A stretch of 64,000 bases of DNA from Hydrogenophaga taeniospiralis CCUG 15921. GTDB taxonomy: Bacteria > Pseudomonadota > Gammaproteobacteria > Burkholderiales > Burkholderiaceae_C. The DNA is taken from positions 1 through 64,000 of the forward strand of contig NZ_BCWR01000022.1 of the NCBI RefSeq assembly GCF_001592305.1, given 5' to 3'. Of this stretch, positions 7,793 through 16,438 are shown one piece after another; the first letter of the stretch is position 1; the number at the start of each line of letters is the position of its first letter. The notes under the pieces are model-generated. The model saw only the letters and a list, made by a program, of their open reading frames with translations. It ran no database searches and was not told the origin of the DNA. Made by a program: the position numbers and the translations under genes.

Positions 7793-8940
7793 TCGGCCTC
7801 CAGCGCTTCCACCCAGCTGGCGTGCGGCTCGGCGAGCGTGGGCACGGCCTCAGCCAGTGCGCCAGGCGCGGTCTTGCGCATGGTGGCCTGCAGGGCGGCG
7901 GGCAGTCTGGCCAGGTCAAGCACGCTGCGGTCGCCCCAGACCGCCACGTCGGCCTTGCGGGCCTGGGCTTCGGGCGACAGCAGGAAGTTGGCGACCACCT
8001 GGGCGCCGGCGGGGGCCTTGGCGTTGACCGGAATGCCGACGAAGTGCACGTTGCCGATGGTGCCACCCGTGAAGCCGAAGCTGTAGGCCGTGGCGGGCAG
8101 CTGGCGCGTACCGATCAGGTTGGCCGCCTCGTTGGGGTTGAAGGTCAGCGAGAGTTTGAGCTCGCCGTCGGCCAGCATGCGGTGCATTTCAGCGGCACTG
8201 GCTGGGAAGGTTTTGCCGCTGCGCCAGAGTTGCGGGTGCAGCTGGTCCAGATAGGCCCACAGTGGCGCCGTGGCCGAGGCGAAGCTGGCGGCCGACACCG
8301 GCGCCTGCAACAGTTGGCGGTCGGGCGCCAACTCGATCAGTACCTGCTTGACGAAGGTCGTGCCGTGAAAGTCAGGCAGCTTGGGATAGCTCACGCGGCC
8401 GGGGTTGGCTTGGGCAAACGCCAGTAGCTCGGCCGCCGAACGCGGCGGCGTGGGCGTCTTGGCCTTGTCGGCGATGAAGGTCAGCTGCGCAGTGCCCCAG
8501 GGTGCTTCAAAGCCTTCGGTGGGCACCGAGAAGTCGCTGCGCACAGGCTTGTTCAGGTCCACGGCACCCCAGTTCGGCAGGCTCTCGGCCCAGGGGCCGA
8601 ACAGCAGACCGCCCTGCTTCAGGTTGCGGAAGTTTTCACCGTTGATCCACATCAGGTCGACCGAGCCGTCGGTGCGGCGCCCGGCGGCCACTTCGGTCTG
8701 CACCCGCTTGACCACCTCGGCCGTGTCCGTCACCTTGACGTGGCGCAGCTCCACACCGTAGCGGCCCTTGACCTCCTTCGCCACCCAGCCGATGTAGGCG
8801 TTCGTCGCCTCGCTGCCACCCCAGGCGTTGAAGTACACCGTCTGGCCTTTGGCGTCGGCCTCCACCTTGGCCCAGTCGGCGTTGGCCGCGAAGGATAGCG
8901 ACAGGCTCAACGCCAAGGTGGTGAGGGGCAAGCATTTCAT
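7765..8940 (-). CDS. ABC transporter substrate-binding protein (YnjB-like)
   Basis: A 391-residue periplasmic binding protein, first gene of the operon. It starts at the ATG at 8940 (GGAG nine bases upstream) and has a signal peptide MKCLPLTTLALSLSLSFAANA, cleaved before DWAKVE. The following TVYFNAWGG, AYIGWVAKEVK, SVDLMWINGENF and GLLFGPWA stretches are close to E. coli YnjB. The ligand is unknown. No riboswitch (for example TPP) is seen upstream, which gives no support to thiamine as the ligand. Confidence 0.85.
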   Translation of the reverse strand: MKCLPLTTLALSLSLSFAANADWAKVEADAKGQTVYFNAWGGSEATNAYIGWVAKEVKGRYGVELRHVKVTDTAEVVKRVQTEVAAGRRTDGSVDLMWINGENFRNLKQGGLLFGPWAESLPNWGAVDLNKPVRSDFSVPTEGFEAPWGTAQLTFIADKAKTPTPPRSAAELLAFAQANPGRVSYPKLPDFHGTTFVKQVLIELAPDRQLLQAPVSAASFASATAPLWAYLDQLHPQLWRSGKTFPASAAEMHRMLADGELKLSLTFNPNEAANLIGTRQLPATAYSFGFTGGTIGNVHFVGIPVNAKAPAGAQVVANFLLSPEAQARKADVAVWGDRSVLDLARLPAALQATMRKTAPGALAEAVPTLAEPHASWVEALEAEWLKRYGAR

Positions 8941-9015
8941 GTGCAAGGACTCCGAAAACAAAGAGGTAAAGCCCATAGTCGGGCGAAGCCATCAAAGCTT
9001 ACAGCCTCGCCCACT

Positions 9016-10107
9016 TCATGTGGCCAGGACGGCTTGCAGGTCGTGGAACTCCGCCAGCATGCGTTCGATGCAGCGGATGGACAGGTAGTCGTTCACCCGC
9101 CCCCGCACATGTTCGATCAACGCGGCTTCGCTGTGGCGGGCCGACCAGTCTTCACCGTCGCCACCCGCCCTGTGGCTGCCGGCCGATTCGGCCAGCCACT
9201 TGGCGCACCAGGTCACCGACCAGAGCCACATCAACTCGCGCAGCGGCACCAGCGGCACCAGCGCGCGCCGACAAGGCCCGGCAATGGCCTCGCCCACCGC
9301 CGCTGCCCAGACCTCGTAAGCGCGCGCCACCGCTTCGGTGGGCAGCTCGAACGAGGCGTCGCGGTCCCAGGTGGTCGAGGTGTAGAGCGTCGCGTGCGCC
9401 AGGTCCAGCGGCGGGTAGCTGTAACGCAGCTTCTCCAGATCCACCAGCACCGCCTTGCCCGAGGGCGTGATCAGGAAATTGCCCGGATGGGCGTCGAAAG
9501 TGATCAACCGCTGGGGGCAGTCCATCACGACCGGCACCATGCGCTGCGTCAGGTCCGCCAGCCGGGCCTTCACCGCCCGCGCCGAAGCCGCGGGGACGGT
9601 GGGATGGTCCAGATGGCGGGCCTGAGCGTCGATGAGGGCGACGATGCCCGCAAGCGGATCCGGTTCATTGAGCAACGGCGCGCAGTCTTGCGGCACAGGC
9701 ACCGGCAACGCGTGGATCGCTGCAAGCGCCTGCATGATGGGCGCCAGATGGCGCGGCTCGCTGGCCGGCATGCCCACGATCTCTTCCACCAACAGCGCGC
9801 CCCGGGGCATGCCGTCCGACGGCTCGATCACGCTGTGCAGCCACGGGACATGCCCCGAAGGGGCTGCGCGTTGAAAGCAGACGCACTGGTAGCGCAGGTT
9901 CGCCGACGCGGCCAGGTCCATCTGGCTCTGTTTGGGAATGCGCGCCAGCAGGCCCGCGCCCTTCAAGCGGACGTGCCAGTGGGCAAGCCCCTTATCGGGC
10001 AAGGCCTCCAGACGAAGGGGCTGCCGAATCCGGTCAGAGAGATGGCGATCCAGCAGACCGGCCAAGAGATCAAGCTGCATGGGTGAGTCCGTGGGGGGCA
10101 TGGCCAC
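9016..10107 (-). CDS. APH/choline-kinase-like phosphotransferase
   Basis: A 363-residue small-molecule kinase fold of the aminoglycoside phosphotransferase family. The catalytic loop is ITFDAHPGNFLI (the usual HGDxxxxN is here FDAHPGN) and the metal-binding Asp is in VLVDLEKLRYSYP. It lies 75 bp upstream of the YnjB-like gene on the same strand, so it may be co-transcribed and phosphorylate an imported compound; that is inference. In-frame ATGs at 10101 and 10080 are alternative starts. It is unlikely to be a true antibiotic resistance gene given its genomic setting. Confidence 0.75.
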   Translation of the reverse strand: MAMPPTDSPMQLDLLAGLLDRHLSDRIRQPLRLEALPDKGLAHWHVRLKGAGLLARIPKQSQMDLAASANLRYQCVCFQRAAPSGHVPWLHSVIEPSDGMPRGALLVEEIVGMPASEPRHLAPIMQALAAIHALPVPVPQDCAPLLNEPDPLAGIVALIDAQARHLDHPTVPAASARAVKARLADLTQRMVPVVMDCPQRLITFDAHPGNFLITPSGKAVLVDLEKLRYSYPPLDLAHATLYTSTTWDRDASFELPTEAVARAYEVWAAAVGEAIAGPCRRALVPLVPLRELMWLWSVTWCAKWLAESAGSHRAGGDGEDWSARHSEAALIEHVRGRVNDYLSIRCIERMLAEFHDLQAVLAT

Positions 10108-10144
10108 TTCGGCTGCAACACCCGATCAATCCTGGCAGCCCACA

Positions 10145-10182
10145 AAGAAAAACGGGTTAGCTCAGAACTGAGCTAACCCGTT
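10145..10182 (-). terminator. Terminator after tRNA-Pro
   Basis: Perfect 15-bp inverted repeat (10151-10165 with 10168-10182, AA loop) followed on the minus strand by TTTCTTTG. It ends the translation operon/tRNA-Pro transcript. Confidence 0.85.
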
Positions 10183-10190
10183 AATTTAAA

Positions 10191-10267
10191 TGGTCGGCGT
10201 GGCGGGATTCGAACTCGCGACCCCTTGCACCCCATGCAAGTGCGCTACCAGGCTGCGCTACACGCCG
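10191..10267 (-). tRNA. tRNA-Pro (anticodon GGG)
   Basis: A 77-nt cloverleaf with encoded CCA: acceptor CGGCGTG/CACGCCG, D-arm, anticodon stem CTTGC/GCAAG with loop ATGGGGT, and T-loop TTCGAAT. It reads Pro CCC and CCU. It follows the merR gene, a position conserved in Burkholderiales. Confidence 0.95.
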
Positions 10268-10302
10268 ACAAGCCTCAAATTATAGCCGGCAAAACACGGC
10301 TT

Positions 10303-10779
10303 TCAGCTCGCGTGGCGAAGAAGCTCTCGAATTTCCAGCAATTCGCGGCGCATATCGCGCAACAGCGTGCCCGAGCCATTGATCGCAGGCGCAGTGACGG
10401 CAACATCGCCTTCCACATCGGCACCAAAAGTCGAGTCATCCACAGGGAACTGGGAATCCAGATCGAGCTCGATGACCTCGATGCCCTCGACTTCGTCCTG
10501 ACGACGCTTGTCCCGCTCGGCCTGCACGATCTCCTGCAGCTTGTTGCGCGCCCCACTGATGGTGAACCCTTGGTCGTACAAAAGTTCGCGGATCCTGCGG
10601 ATCATGAGCACTTCATGGTGCTGGTAATAGCGGCGGTTGCCACGCCGCTTCATGGGCCGCAGCTGGGTGAATTCCTGCTCCCAATACCGCAGCACATGCG
10701 GCTTGACACCACACAACTCGCCCACTTCACCAATGGTGAAGTAGCGCTTTGCGGGAATGGGTGGGAGCGTTTTTTCCAT
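10303..10779 (-). CDS. MerR-family transcriptional regulator downstream of ihfA
   Basis: A 158-residue protein: the N-terminal winged HTH of the MerR type (YFTIGEVGELCGVKPHVLRYWEQEF, with the R/Y-rich wing RRGNRRYYQHHEV), then a coiled-coil-like helix and an acidic tail. There is no Cys-based metal site, so this is not a metal sensor; it is the short MerR paralogue that regularly follows ihfA in beta- and gammaproteobacteria, with unknown targets. The ATG at 10779 is used; a TTG at 10788 would add three residues. There is no clear Shine-Dalgarno for either. Confidence 0.85.
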   Translation of the reverse strand: MEKTLPPIPAKRYFTIGEVGELCGVKPHVLRYWEQEFTQLRPMKRRGNRRYYQHHEVLMIRRIRELLYDQGFTISGARNKLQEIVQAERDKRRQDEVEGIEVIELDLDSQFPVDDSTFGADVEGDVAVTAPAINGSGTLLRDMRRELLEIRELLRHAS

Positions 10780-10921
10780 GAAAATCAAGGCGGTACGGAC
10801 CGAACCTTGAAATTTACTCTAACACAGTCGGACCCGTCCTGGCGGATGAAAAATTCCACACAAACTGTTGCAAATGCCACGCTACCCCATGATTTAAAAG
10901 GCAACAACCCTTGAACAGATG

Positions 10922-10954
10922 AAAAAAAGCCCAGTGGTCACTGAACCACCGGGC
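10922..10954 (-). terminator. Terminator after ihfA
   Basis: A 10-bp stem (10929-10938 with 10945-10954, one G-U pair) with a 6-nt loop, followed on the minus strand by seven T. It would separate pheST-ihfA from merR, at least in part. Confidence 0.75.
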
Positions 10955-10975
10955 TGGCAGGCAAATGCGTGAGGG

Positions 10976-11302
10976 TCAGCCGCCTATGATGGCCGTCTGC
11001 ACCTGTTCCTTGAGCTTGGGGCTGGCGTGGAAGGTGACCACGCGCCGCGCCTGGATGGCCACCGGTTCACCGGTCCGCGGGTTGCGCCCAGGTCGGGGCG
11101 CCTTGGTCCTGATTTGAAAATTGCCGAAACCCGAGATCTTCACGTCGGTGCCATTGACGAGGCTGTCGGTGATGAGATCAAAAAAGGCATCGATCATGTC
11201 CTTGGACTCGCGCTTGTTCAGACCGATCTGATCAAAAAGCAATTCGGCGAGCTGCGCCTTGGTCAATGCGGGCGTTTCCAGGCTTTCAACAGCGAGTTCC
11301 AT
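10976..11302 (-). CDS. ihfA: Integration host factor alpha subunit
   Basis: A 108-residue DNA-bending protein, the partner of IhfB. It shows the HU/IHF fold: TKAQLAELLFDQIGLNKRESKD at the N-terminus, GFGNFQIR, and the beta-arm PRPGRNPRTGEPV whose Pro intercalates into DNA. The ATG at 11302 was chosen because GGAGG lies eight bases upstream. It follows pheT by 25 bp, as in E. coli. Confidence 0.95.
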   Translation of the reverse strand: MELAVESLETPALTKAQLAELLFDQIGLNKRESKDMIDAFFDLITDSLVNGTDVKISGFGNFQIRTKAPRPGRNPRTGEPVAIQARRVVTFHASPKLKEQVQTAIIGG

Positions 11303-11327
11303 TCGGTGGGCCTCCATTTTCTTGTGA

Positions 11328-13763
11328 TCAGGCACGCAGCCTGGCTGCGACGCGCTGCCCCAGTGATGCGAGCACCGCCTGGATGGCGGCATCGATCTCA
11401 TCGTCGGTCAGTGTAGCGTCGTCCCGATTGAGCACCAATCGCAAGGCAAGGCTTTTTTCGTCGGCAGCCAGTGCACCAGGAGCGCTCGCGTCGACCCCGG
11501 CCTGCTTCTTGGGTCGGTACACATCGAACAACACCACGTCGCGCAACCAGGGACTGGCGGGTGCACGAACGGCATCAACCACCGCCGCGTGCGTGACGGA
11601 CTCCTTGACCACGATGGCAAGATCGCGCTCCACCGCCTGATGGCGGCTCACCCCCTGGTAGGCCGGCACATCGCGCGCCAGCACGGCGTTGAGGTCGAGC
11701 TCAAACATCACCGGCGCCTGAGCCAGCTCGTAGGCCTGCCGCCACTTCGGGTGCAGCTCGCCCACGTGGCCGATACACCCTCCGGCCAGCCAGACGCTGG
11801 CGCAACGACCGGGATGCATCGCGGGATGCTCGGCCACTCGGAACTCGACCGCCCTGGGTGCGAGCAGCGCCTGCACGTCCCCTTTGACATCAAAGAAGTC
11901 CACCGCGCGCGCAGGTACGCCCCACTGCAGGGCCTCCACCGCACCGAAGCACAGCCCGGCCACGCGCATTGGCTGGTCGAACCCGGCCACCGTGGTGTCG
12001 CTGTCGGCCACCGACGCGTCCTTGCGGAACACGCGCCCCACCTCGAACAGACGCACGCGGTCGGCGCGGCGGTCCAGATTGAACTTGAGCGCGGCCACCA
12101 GGCTGCCCAGCAACGAAGAGCGCATCACGCTCATCTGGCTGGCGATGGGGTTGAGCAGACGGATCGGATCGGCGTTGCCCGCCAGCTCCGACTCCCAGCG
12201 CTCTTCGACGAAGCTGAAATTGATGGTTTCCTGATAGCCCAGCTGCGCCAGGCTGCGGCGTACCGCAAACGGGCCCCGACGCGCTTCGGTCCGGACCTTG
12301 GCGGTGATGGGAGCCTGCGGCGGTGTGTCGGGCAGCTCGTTGTAGCCCACGACGCGCGCCACCTCTTCAATCAGATCTTCCTCGATCTGCAGATCAAAAC
12401 GATAGGCCGGTGGCGTCACGGTGAGGGTGCCATCGCCCTCCGCCACAGGCAACCCCAGACGCCGCAAAGCAGCGGCGCATTGCGCCTGCGTCAGTGGCAT
12501 GCCGATCACCTTGACCGCGCGCGCCACGCGCAAGGTCACGGGCGTGGCCTGCGGCAGGTGGATCACCTGGTCATCCAGCACCGCCGCCTGCCCCCCACAG
12601 ATCTCCAGCACGAGCTGCGTGATGCGCTCGACATGCTCCACCGTGGTCGAGGGGTCCACCCCGCGCTCGAACCGGTGTCCCGCGTCGGTGGAGAAGTTGT
12701 ACCGCCGCGAACGCCCGGCAATCGCCTTGGGCCACCAGAAGGCTGCCTCAATGAAGATGTTCTGCGTGTCGTCGGACACGGCGGTGGCATCGCCCCCCAT
12801 GATGCCGGCCAGCGACTCGACCTGATGGTCGTCAGCGATCACGCCAACGTCGGCGTTCACCGTGATGGTGTTGCCGTTGAGCAGCTTGAGCTGCTCACCC
12901 TCGCGACCCCAGCGCACCTGCAAGCCACCTTGGATCTTGTCGAGGTCGAAAATGTGCGAGGGACGGCCCAGCTCGAACATCACGTAGTTGGAAATGTCCA
13001 CCAGGGGCGAGATGCTGCGCTGACCACAGCGCGCCAGCCGCTCGACCATCCAAGCCGGGGTCTGCGCTTTCGTGTTCACGCCGCGCACAATGCGACCGCT
13101 GAAACGCCCACACAGGTCGGGCGCCTGCACGCTCACAGGCAGGCGGTCCTGTATATCCGCCGCGACCTTTGGAAATTCGGGCTGCAGCAACCGCGTGCCG
13201 GTCAAGGCAGACACCTCGCGCGCGATGCCGTACACACTCAGACAGTGCGCCAGGTTGGGCGTGAGCTTGAGCGTGAACAGCATGTCGTCCAGGCCCAGTT
13301 GTTCACGGATGTCGCGACCGACCACAGCGTCGTCGCCCAGCTCCAGCAGACCGTTGCTCTCTTCGGAGATTTGCAACTCCTTGGCCGAGCACAGCATGCC
13401 TTGGCTTTCGACGCCGCGCAACTTGCCCAGCTTGATGGCAAAAGGCTTGCCGTCTTCACCGGGCGGCAGTAGCGCACCGACGGTGGCACACGGCACCTTG
13501 ATGCCGGCGCGCGCGTTCGGTGCACCGCAGACGATGTTCAGCGGAGCACCCTGCCCCACATCCACCTGGCACACGCGCAGGCGATCGGCGTTGGGGTGTT
13601 GTTCGGCGCTCAGTATCTGGCCCACCACCACGCCAGTGAAAGCGGGGGCGAACGGGCGAAGTTCTTCGACCTCCAGACCGGCCATGGTCAGGGTGTCGGC
13701 CAGTTGCTGGCTGGTCAGGGGTGGGTTGCAAAAGGCACGCAGCCAGGATTCGGGAAATTGCAT
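11328..13763 (-). CDS. pheT: Phenylalanine-tRNA ligase beta subunit
   Basis: 811 residues, normal for the bacterial beta subunit. It begins with MQFPESWLRAF, followed by the tRNA-binding (EMAP-like) domain (about 40-150, VCQVDVGQG..NIVCGAPNARAG), the B3/B4 editing domain around 200-380, B5, the catalytic-like core and the C-terminal ferredoxin-fold anticodon-binding domain (SRHQAVERDLAIVV). It forms the alpha2beta2 enzyme with PheS and lies 17 bp after pheS. Confidence 0.97.
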   Translation of the reverse strand: MQFPESWLRAFCNPPLTSQQLADTLTMAGLEVEELRPFAPAFTGVVVGQILSAEQHPNADRLRVCQVDVGQGAPLNIVCGAPNARAGIKVPCATVGALLPPGEDGKPFAIKLGKLRGVESQGMLCSAKELQISEESNGLLELGDDAVVGRDIREQLGLDDMLFTLKLTPNLAHCLSVYGIAREVSALTGTRLLQPEFPKVAADIQDRLPVSVQAPDLCGRFSGRIVRGVNTKAQTPAWMVERLARCGQRSISPLVDISNYVMFELGRPSHIFDLDKIQGGLQVRWGREGEQLKLLNGNTITVNADVGVIADDHQVESLAGIMGGDATAVSDDTQNIFIEAAFWWPKAIAGRSRRYNFSTDAGHRFERGVDPSTTVEHVERITQLVLEICGGQAAVLDDQVIHLPQATPVTLRVARAVKVIGMPLTQAQCAAALRRLGLPVAEGDGTLTVTPPAYRFDLQIEEDLIEEVARVVGYNELPDTPPQAPITAKVRTEARRGPFAVRRSLAQLGYQETINFSFVEERWESELAGNADPIRLLNPIASQMSVMRSSLLGSLVAALKFNLDRRADRVRLFEVGRVFRKDASVADSDTTVAGFDQPMRVAGLCFGAVEALQWGVPARAVDFFDVKGDVQALLAPRAVEFRVAEHPAMHPGRCASVWLAGGCIGHVGELHPKWRQAYELAQAPVMFELDLNAVLARDVPAYQGVSRHQAVERDLAIVVKESVTHAAVVDAVRAPASPWLRDVVLFDVYRPKKQAGVDASAPGALAADEKSLALRLVLNRDDATLTDDEIDAAIQAVLASLGQRVAARLRA

Positions 13764-13780
13764 CGTGTCGTACCGAAAGT

Positions 13781-14833
13781 TCAGCGGAACTGCGAAAGGA
13801 AGCGGATGTCGCCATCAAAGAACAGGCGCAGGTCGTTCACGCCATAACGCAGCATGGTCAGGCGATCCGGCCCCATGCCGAAGGCGAAACCGATAAAGCG
13901 CTCGGGGTCCAGCCCCATGTTGCGCACCACGTTCGGATGCACTTGGCCGGAGCCGGCCACTTCCAGCCAACGCCCGGCCAATGGGCCGCTCTGGAACTGG
14001 ATGTCGATTTCAGCGCTGGGTTCGGTGAACGGGAAGAAGCTCGGACGGAACCGCAGAACCAGATCGTGGCTTTCGAAGAAAGTCCTGCAGAAATCGGTGA
14101 AGACGTACTTAAGGTCCTTGAAACTCACGTTTTCGCCAATCCACAGGCCTTCACACTGGTGGAACATGGGCGAATGCGTGGCATCACTGTCCACACGGTA
14201 GGTTCGCCCCGGCGCGATCACCCGAATCTCGGGCATACCCTGCCCTGCGTCGAGCGCTGAGCGGTGGCGCTTGACATGCTGCACCGCATGGCGAATCTGC
14301 ATCGGACTGGTGTGGGTGCGCAGCAGGTTGGGGGCCTTCTCGCTGCCGCCTTCCACGTAAAACGTATCGTGCATGGAACGCGCCGGATGGTCTTCGGGCG
14401 TGTTCAGTGCGGTGAAGTTGAACCAATCGGACTCGATCTCAGGGCCTTCGGCGACGTCGAAACCCATCGACGAAAAGATCGCCTCGATCCGCTCCAGCGT
14501 CCGACTGACCGGGTGCAGACCACCTTGTCCACGCTGGCGACCGGGCAGCGTCACATCCAGCGCCTCGGCCTTGAGTTGGGCCTGGAGTTCCGCGTCAGCA
14601 AGTGCCTGGCGGCGCGCGGTGAGCGCGGCTTCGATGGCCTGCTTGGCCTGGTTGATGGCGGCGCCGCGGGTCTTTTTCTCGTCCACCGACAAAGCGGCCA
14701 TGCCCTTCATCAACTCGGTGATACGACCCGACTTGCCCAGAAACAATGCCTTGGCATTCTCCAGATCGGCAGGGGTGGTGGCCTGCGCAAAGCCAGCGCG
14801 TGCGCTATCGACCAGTGCGTCCAACTCGTTCAT
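13781..14833 (-). CDS. pheS: Phenylalanine-tRNA ligase alpha subunit
   Basis: 350 residues: an N-terminal coiled coil (about 1-85) and a class II catalytic core, with motif 2 in the FRPSFFPFTEPSAEID region and motif 3 GFAFGMGPDRLTML. The specificity segment around SAEIDIQF..GPLAGRWLEV is intact. A terminator-like hairpin lies just before the ATG (see 14852-14907), so expression may be attenuated separately from rplT. Confidence 0.97.
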   Translation of the reverse strand: MNELDALVDSARAGFAQATTPADLENAKALFLGKSGRITELMKGMAALSVDEKKTRGAAINQAKQAIEAALTARRQALADAELQAQLKAEALDVTLPGRQRGQGGLHPVSRTLERIEAIFSSMGFDVAEGPEIESDWFNFTALNTPEDHPARSMHDTFYVEGGSEKAPNLLRTHTSPMQIRHAVQHVKRHRSALDAGQGMPEIRVIAPGRTYRVDSDATHSPMFHQCEGLWIGENVSFKDLKYVFTDFCRTFFESHDLVLRFRPSFFPFTEPSAEIDIQFQSGPLAGRWLEVAGSGQVHPNVVRNMGLDPERFIGFAFGMGPDRLTMLRYGVNDLRLFFDGDIRFLSQFR

Positions 14834-14851
14834 GTGTATTTACAGGTTTGC

Positions 14852-14907
14852 AAAACAAAAAAGGGGTTGAGCGCTGCGAGGGAAATCCCTCAAGCCTCAA
14901 CCCCTTT
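14852..14907 (-). terminator. Terminator/attenuator between rplT and pheS
   Basis: A perfect 12-bp stem (14860-14871 with 14896-14907) enclosing a second hairpin (GAGGGA-TT-TCCCTC), followed on the minus strand by TTTTGTTTT, about 20 bases before the pheS ATG. A further 8-bp hairpin (CCGCAGCC/GGCTGCGG) lies upstream near 14925-14945. No Phe-rich leader ORF was found. Confidence 0.75.
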
Positions 14908-14958
14908 GAGCGACAGGGGGAACCGCAGCCTGGACGGCTGCGGACATCCCGTCGTGAA

Positions 14959-15318
14959 TCAAGCGGCCAGCTTGGCTTTGACTTGCTCCACGATGCTGCC
15001 AAAGGCAGCCGGGTCGTTCACGGCCAGATCGGCCAGAACCTTGCGGTCGATTTCGATGGAAGCCTTTTTCAGGCCGTTGGCGAACTGGCTGTACGTCAGG
15101 CCGCAAGCACGGGCACCGGCGTTGATACGCGCGATCCAGAGCTGACGGAAGACGCGCTTCTTGTTGCGGCGGTCACGGTAGGCGTATTGCCCAGCCTTCA
15201 TCACCGCCTGTTTGGCGATGCGGAAGACGTTACCGCGGCGACCGCGAAAACCCTTTGCAAGGGCGAGAACTTTTTTGTGGCGGGCGCGTGCCGTTACACC
15301 ACGTTTGACGCGAGGCAT
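14959..15318 (-). CDS. rplT: 50S ribosomal protein L20
   Basis: 119 residues, the standard length of bL20: MPRVKRGVTARARHKKVLALAKG at the start, then FRIAKQAVMKAGQYAYRDRR and RQLWIARINAGAR. L20 binds 23S rRNA early in assembly and commonly represses its own operon by binding the rpmI leader. It lies 24 bp after rpmI. Confidence 0.98.
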   Translation of the reverse strand: MPRVKRGVTARARHKKVLALAKGFRGRRGNVFRIAKQAVMKAGQYAYRDRRNKKRVFRQLWIARINAGARACGLTYSQFANGLKKASIEIDRKVLADLAVNDPAAFGSIVEQVKAKLAA

Positions 15319-15342
15319 GAGTGACTCCTTGTTCGTCGTTGA

Positions 15343-15546
15343 TCAAATACCCATGCCGGGCAGCATCTGTGCCATGTGACCCATATTGGTCTCATGGACA
15401 GTCACCGCACCACGCAGATGGCGCTTGTTCTTGGTGGTCTTCTTGGTCAGGATGTGACGTTTGAAGGCTTGACCGCGCTTGACGGTGCCACCGGGACGAA
15501 CGCGGAATCGCTTCTTCGCGCTGCTCTTGGTCTTCATTTTGGGCAT
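15343..15546 (-). CDS. rpmI: 50S ribosomal protein L35
   Basis: 67 residues, very basic: MPKMKTKSSAKKRFRVRPGG and GHMAQMLPGMGI at the end. The start at 15546 matches the family and has GGAG upstream; longer frames are spurious. A 171-bp gap separates it from infC. That gap has no gene and is where L20-binding leader structures would be expected, though none was assigned. Confidence 0.97.
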   Translation of the reverse strand: MPKMKTKSSAKKRFRVRPGGTVKRGQAFKRHILTKKTTKNKRHLRGAVTVHETNMGHMAQMLPGMGI

Positions 15547-15717
15547 ATTCATGCTCCTTTTCATTTGTGCTCGTGAGGCGCTGCGAACCTTCCGCAGACT
15601 TGTTGGCCCCGAGCCACTTTTATGAAAAGCCTTGCGGCCTCTCTTTCGGCAACCGGTCTTTCAACCCGTGCCTCGAACCGGCAGGAGACTACCCTGCCCG
15701 TCCAATCCTTATCAGTC

Positions 15718-16329
15718 TCAGGCCGTCGGCTGATCAGCGCTTTGCGCTGCTGCTTCGACCGCCTTGGCGGCACCGCCACCGGTCTTCTTGCGACCGGGCG
15801 CGATCATCATGATCATCTGACGCCCTTCGAGCTTGGGGAACTGCTCCACCACGATCGAATCGGCTAACTCATCGCGAATGCGATTGAGCAGCGCCAGTCC
15901 AAGATCCTGGTGCGTGATTTCACGACCACGGAAGCGCAACGTGATCTTGCACTTGTCGCCATCATCGAGAAAACGCCGGATATTGCGCATCTTGATGTTG
16001 TAGTCGCCATCATCGGTCCCAGGGCGGAACTTGATCTCCTTGATCTCGATGACCGTCTGCTTGGCCTTCGCCTCAGCCGCCTTCTTCTGCTCCTGGTACT
16101 TGAACTTGCCGTAGTCCATCAGGCGACACACCGGCGGAATGGCCGTGGCCGCAATTTCGACCAGATCCACATCCAGCTCACCAGCCATGCGCAGCGCTTC
16201 CTGCAGACTGACAATGCCCAGCGGCTCGTTTTCCGGCCCGTTGAGGCGAACCTCGGGGGCCATGATTTCACGATTCAGTCGGTGCGCGCGCTCCTCGCGC
16301 TGGCGGCGGTCACGAAAATTGGTAGCTAT
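15718..16329 (-). CDS. infC: Translation initiation factor IF-3 with a non-AUG start
   Basis: IF-3 prevents subunit joining and rejects non-AUG starts. The first ATG (16263) would give 181 residues beginning MAPEVRLNGPE, but homology-like sequence continues upstream in frame: 22 more codons (IATNFRDRRQREERAHRLNR-EI) begin at an ATA codon (16327-16329) with AGGAA six bases upstream, giving 203 residues. A rare start codon is the known way IF-3 regulates its own gene (AUU in E. coli). The C-terminal domain (GKFKYQEQKKAAEAK, KMRNIRRFL, RFRGREITHQDLG) is complete. The ATA start is my inference. Confidence 0.9.
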   Translation of the reverse strand: MATNFRDRRQREERAHRLNREIMAPEVRLNGPENEPLGIVSLQEALRMAGELDVDLVEIAATAIPPVCRLMDYGKFKYQEQKKAAEAKAKQTVIEIKEIKFRPGTDDGDYNIKMRNIRRFLDDGDKCKITLRFRGREITHQDLGLALLNRIRDELADSIVVEQFPKLEGRQMIMMIAPGRKKTGGGAAKAVEAAAQSADQPTA

Positions 16330-16438
16330 GGTAGGTTCCTTTGCGTGGGCAGTTCAAACAGATGGGCAACCTATCGGCAGCCCCAGTGCGTCCGCGCCGT
16401 GTGCTGCAGCCGCAGGGGCATCAACCGGATGTTTGAAT

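Noticed and set aside
9016..10107. Aminoglycoside resistance gene
   Set aside because: The fold is APH-like but neighbours and lineage point to a housekeeping small-molecule kinase; no mobile element present.
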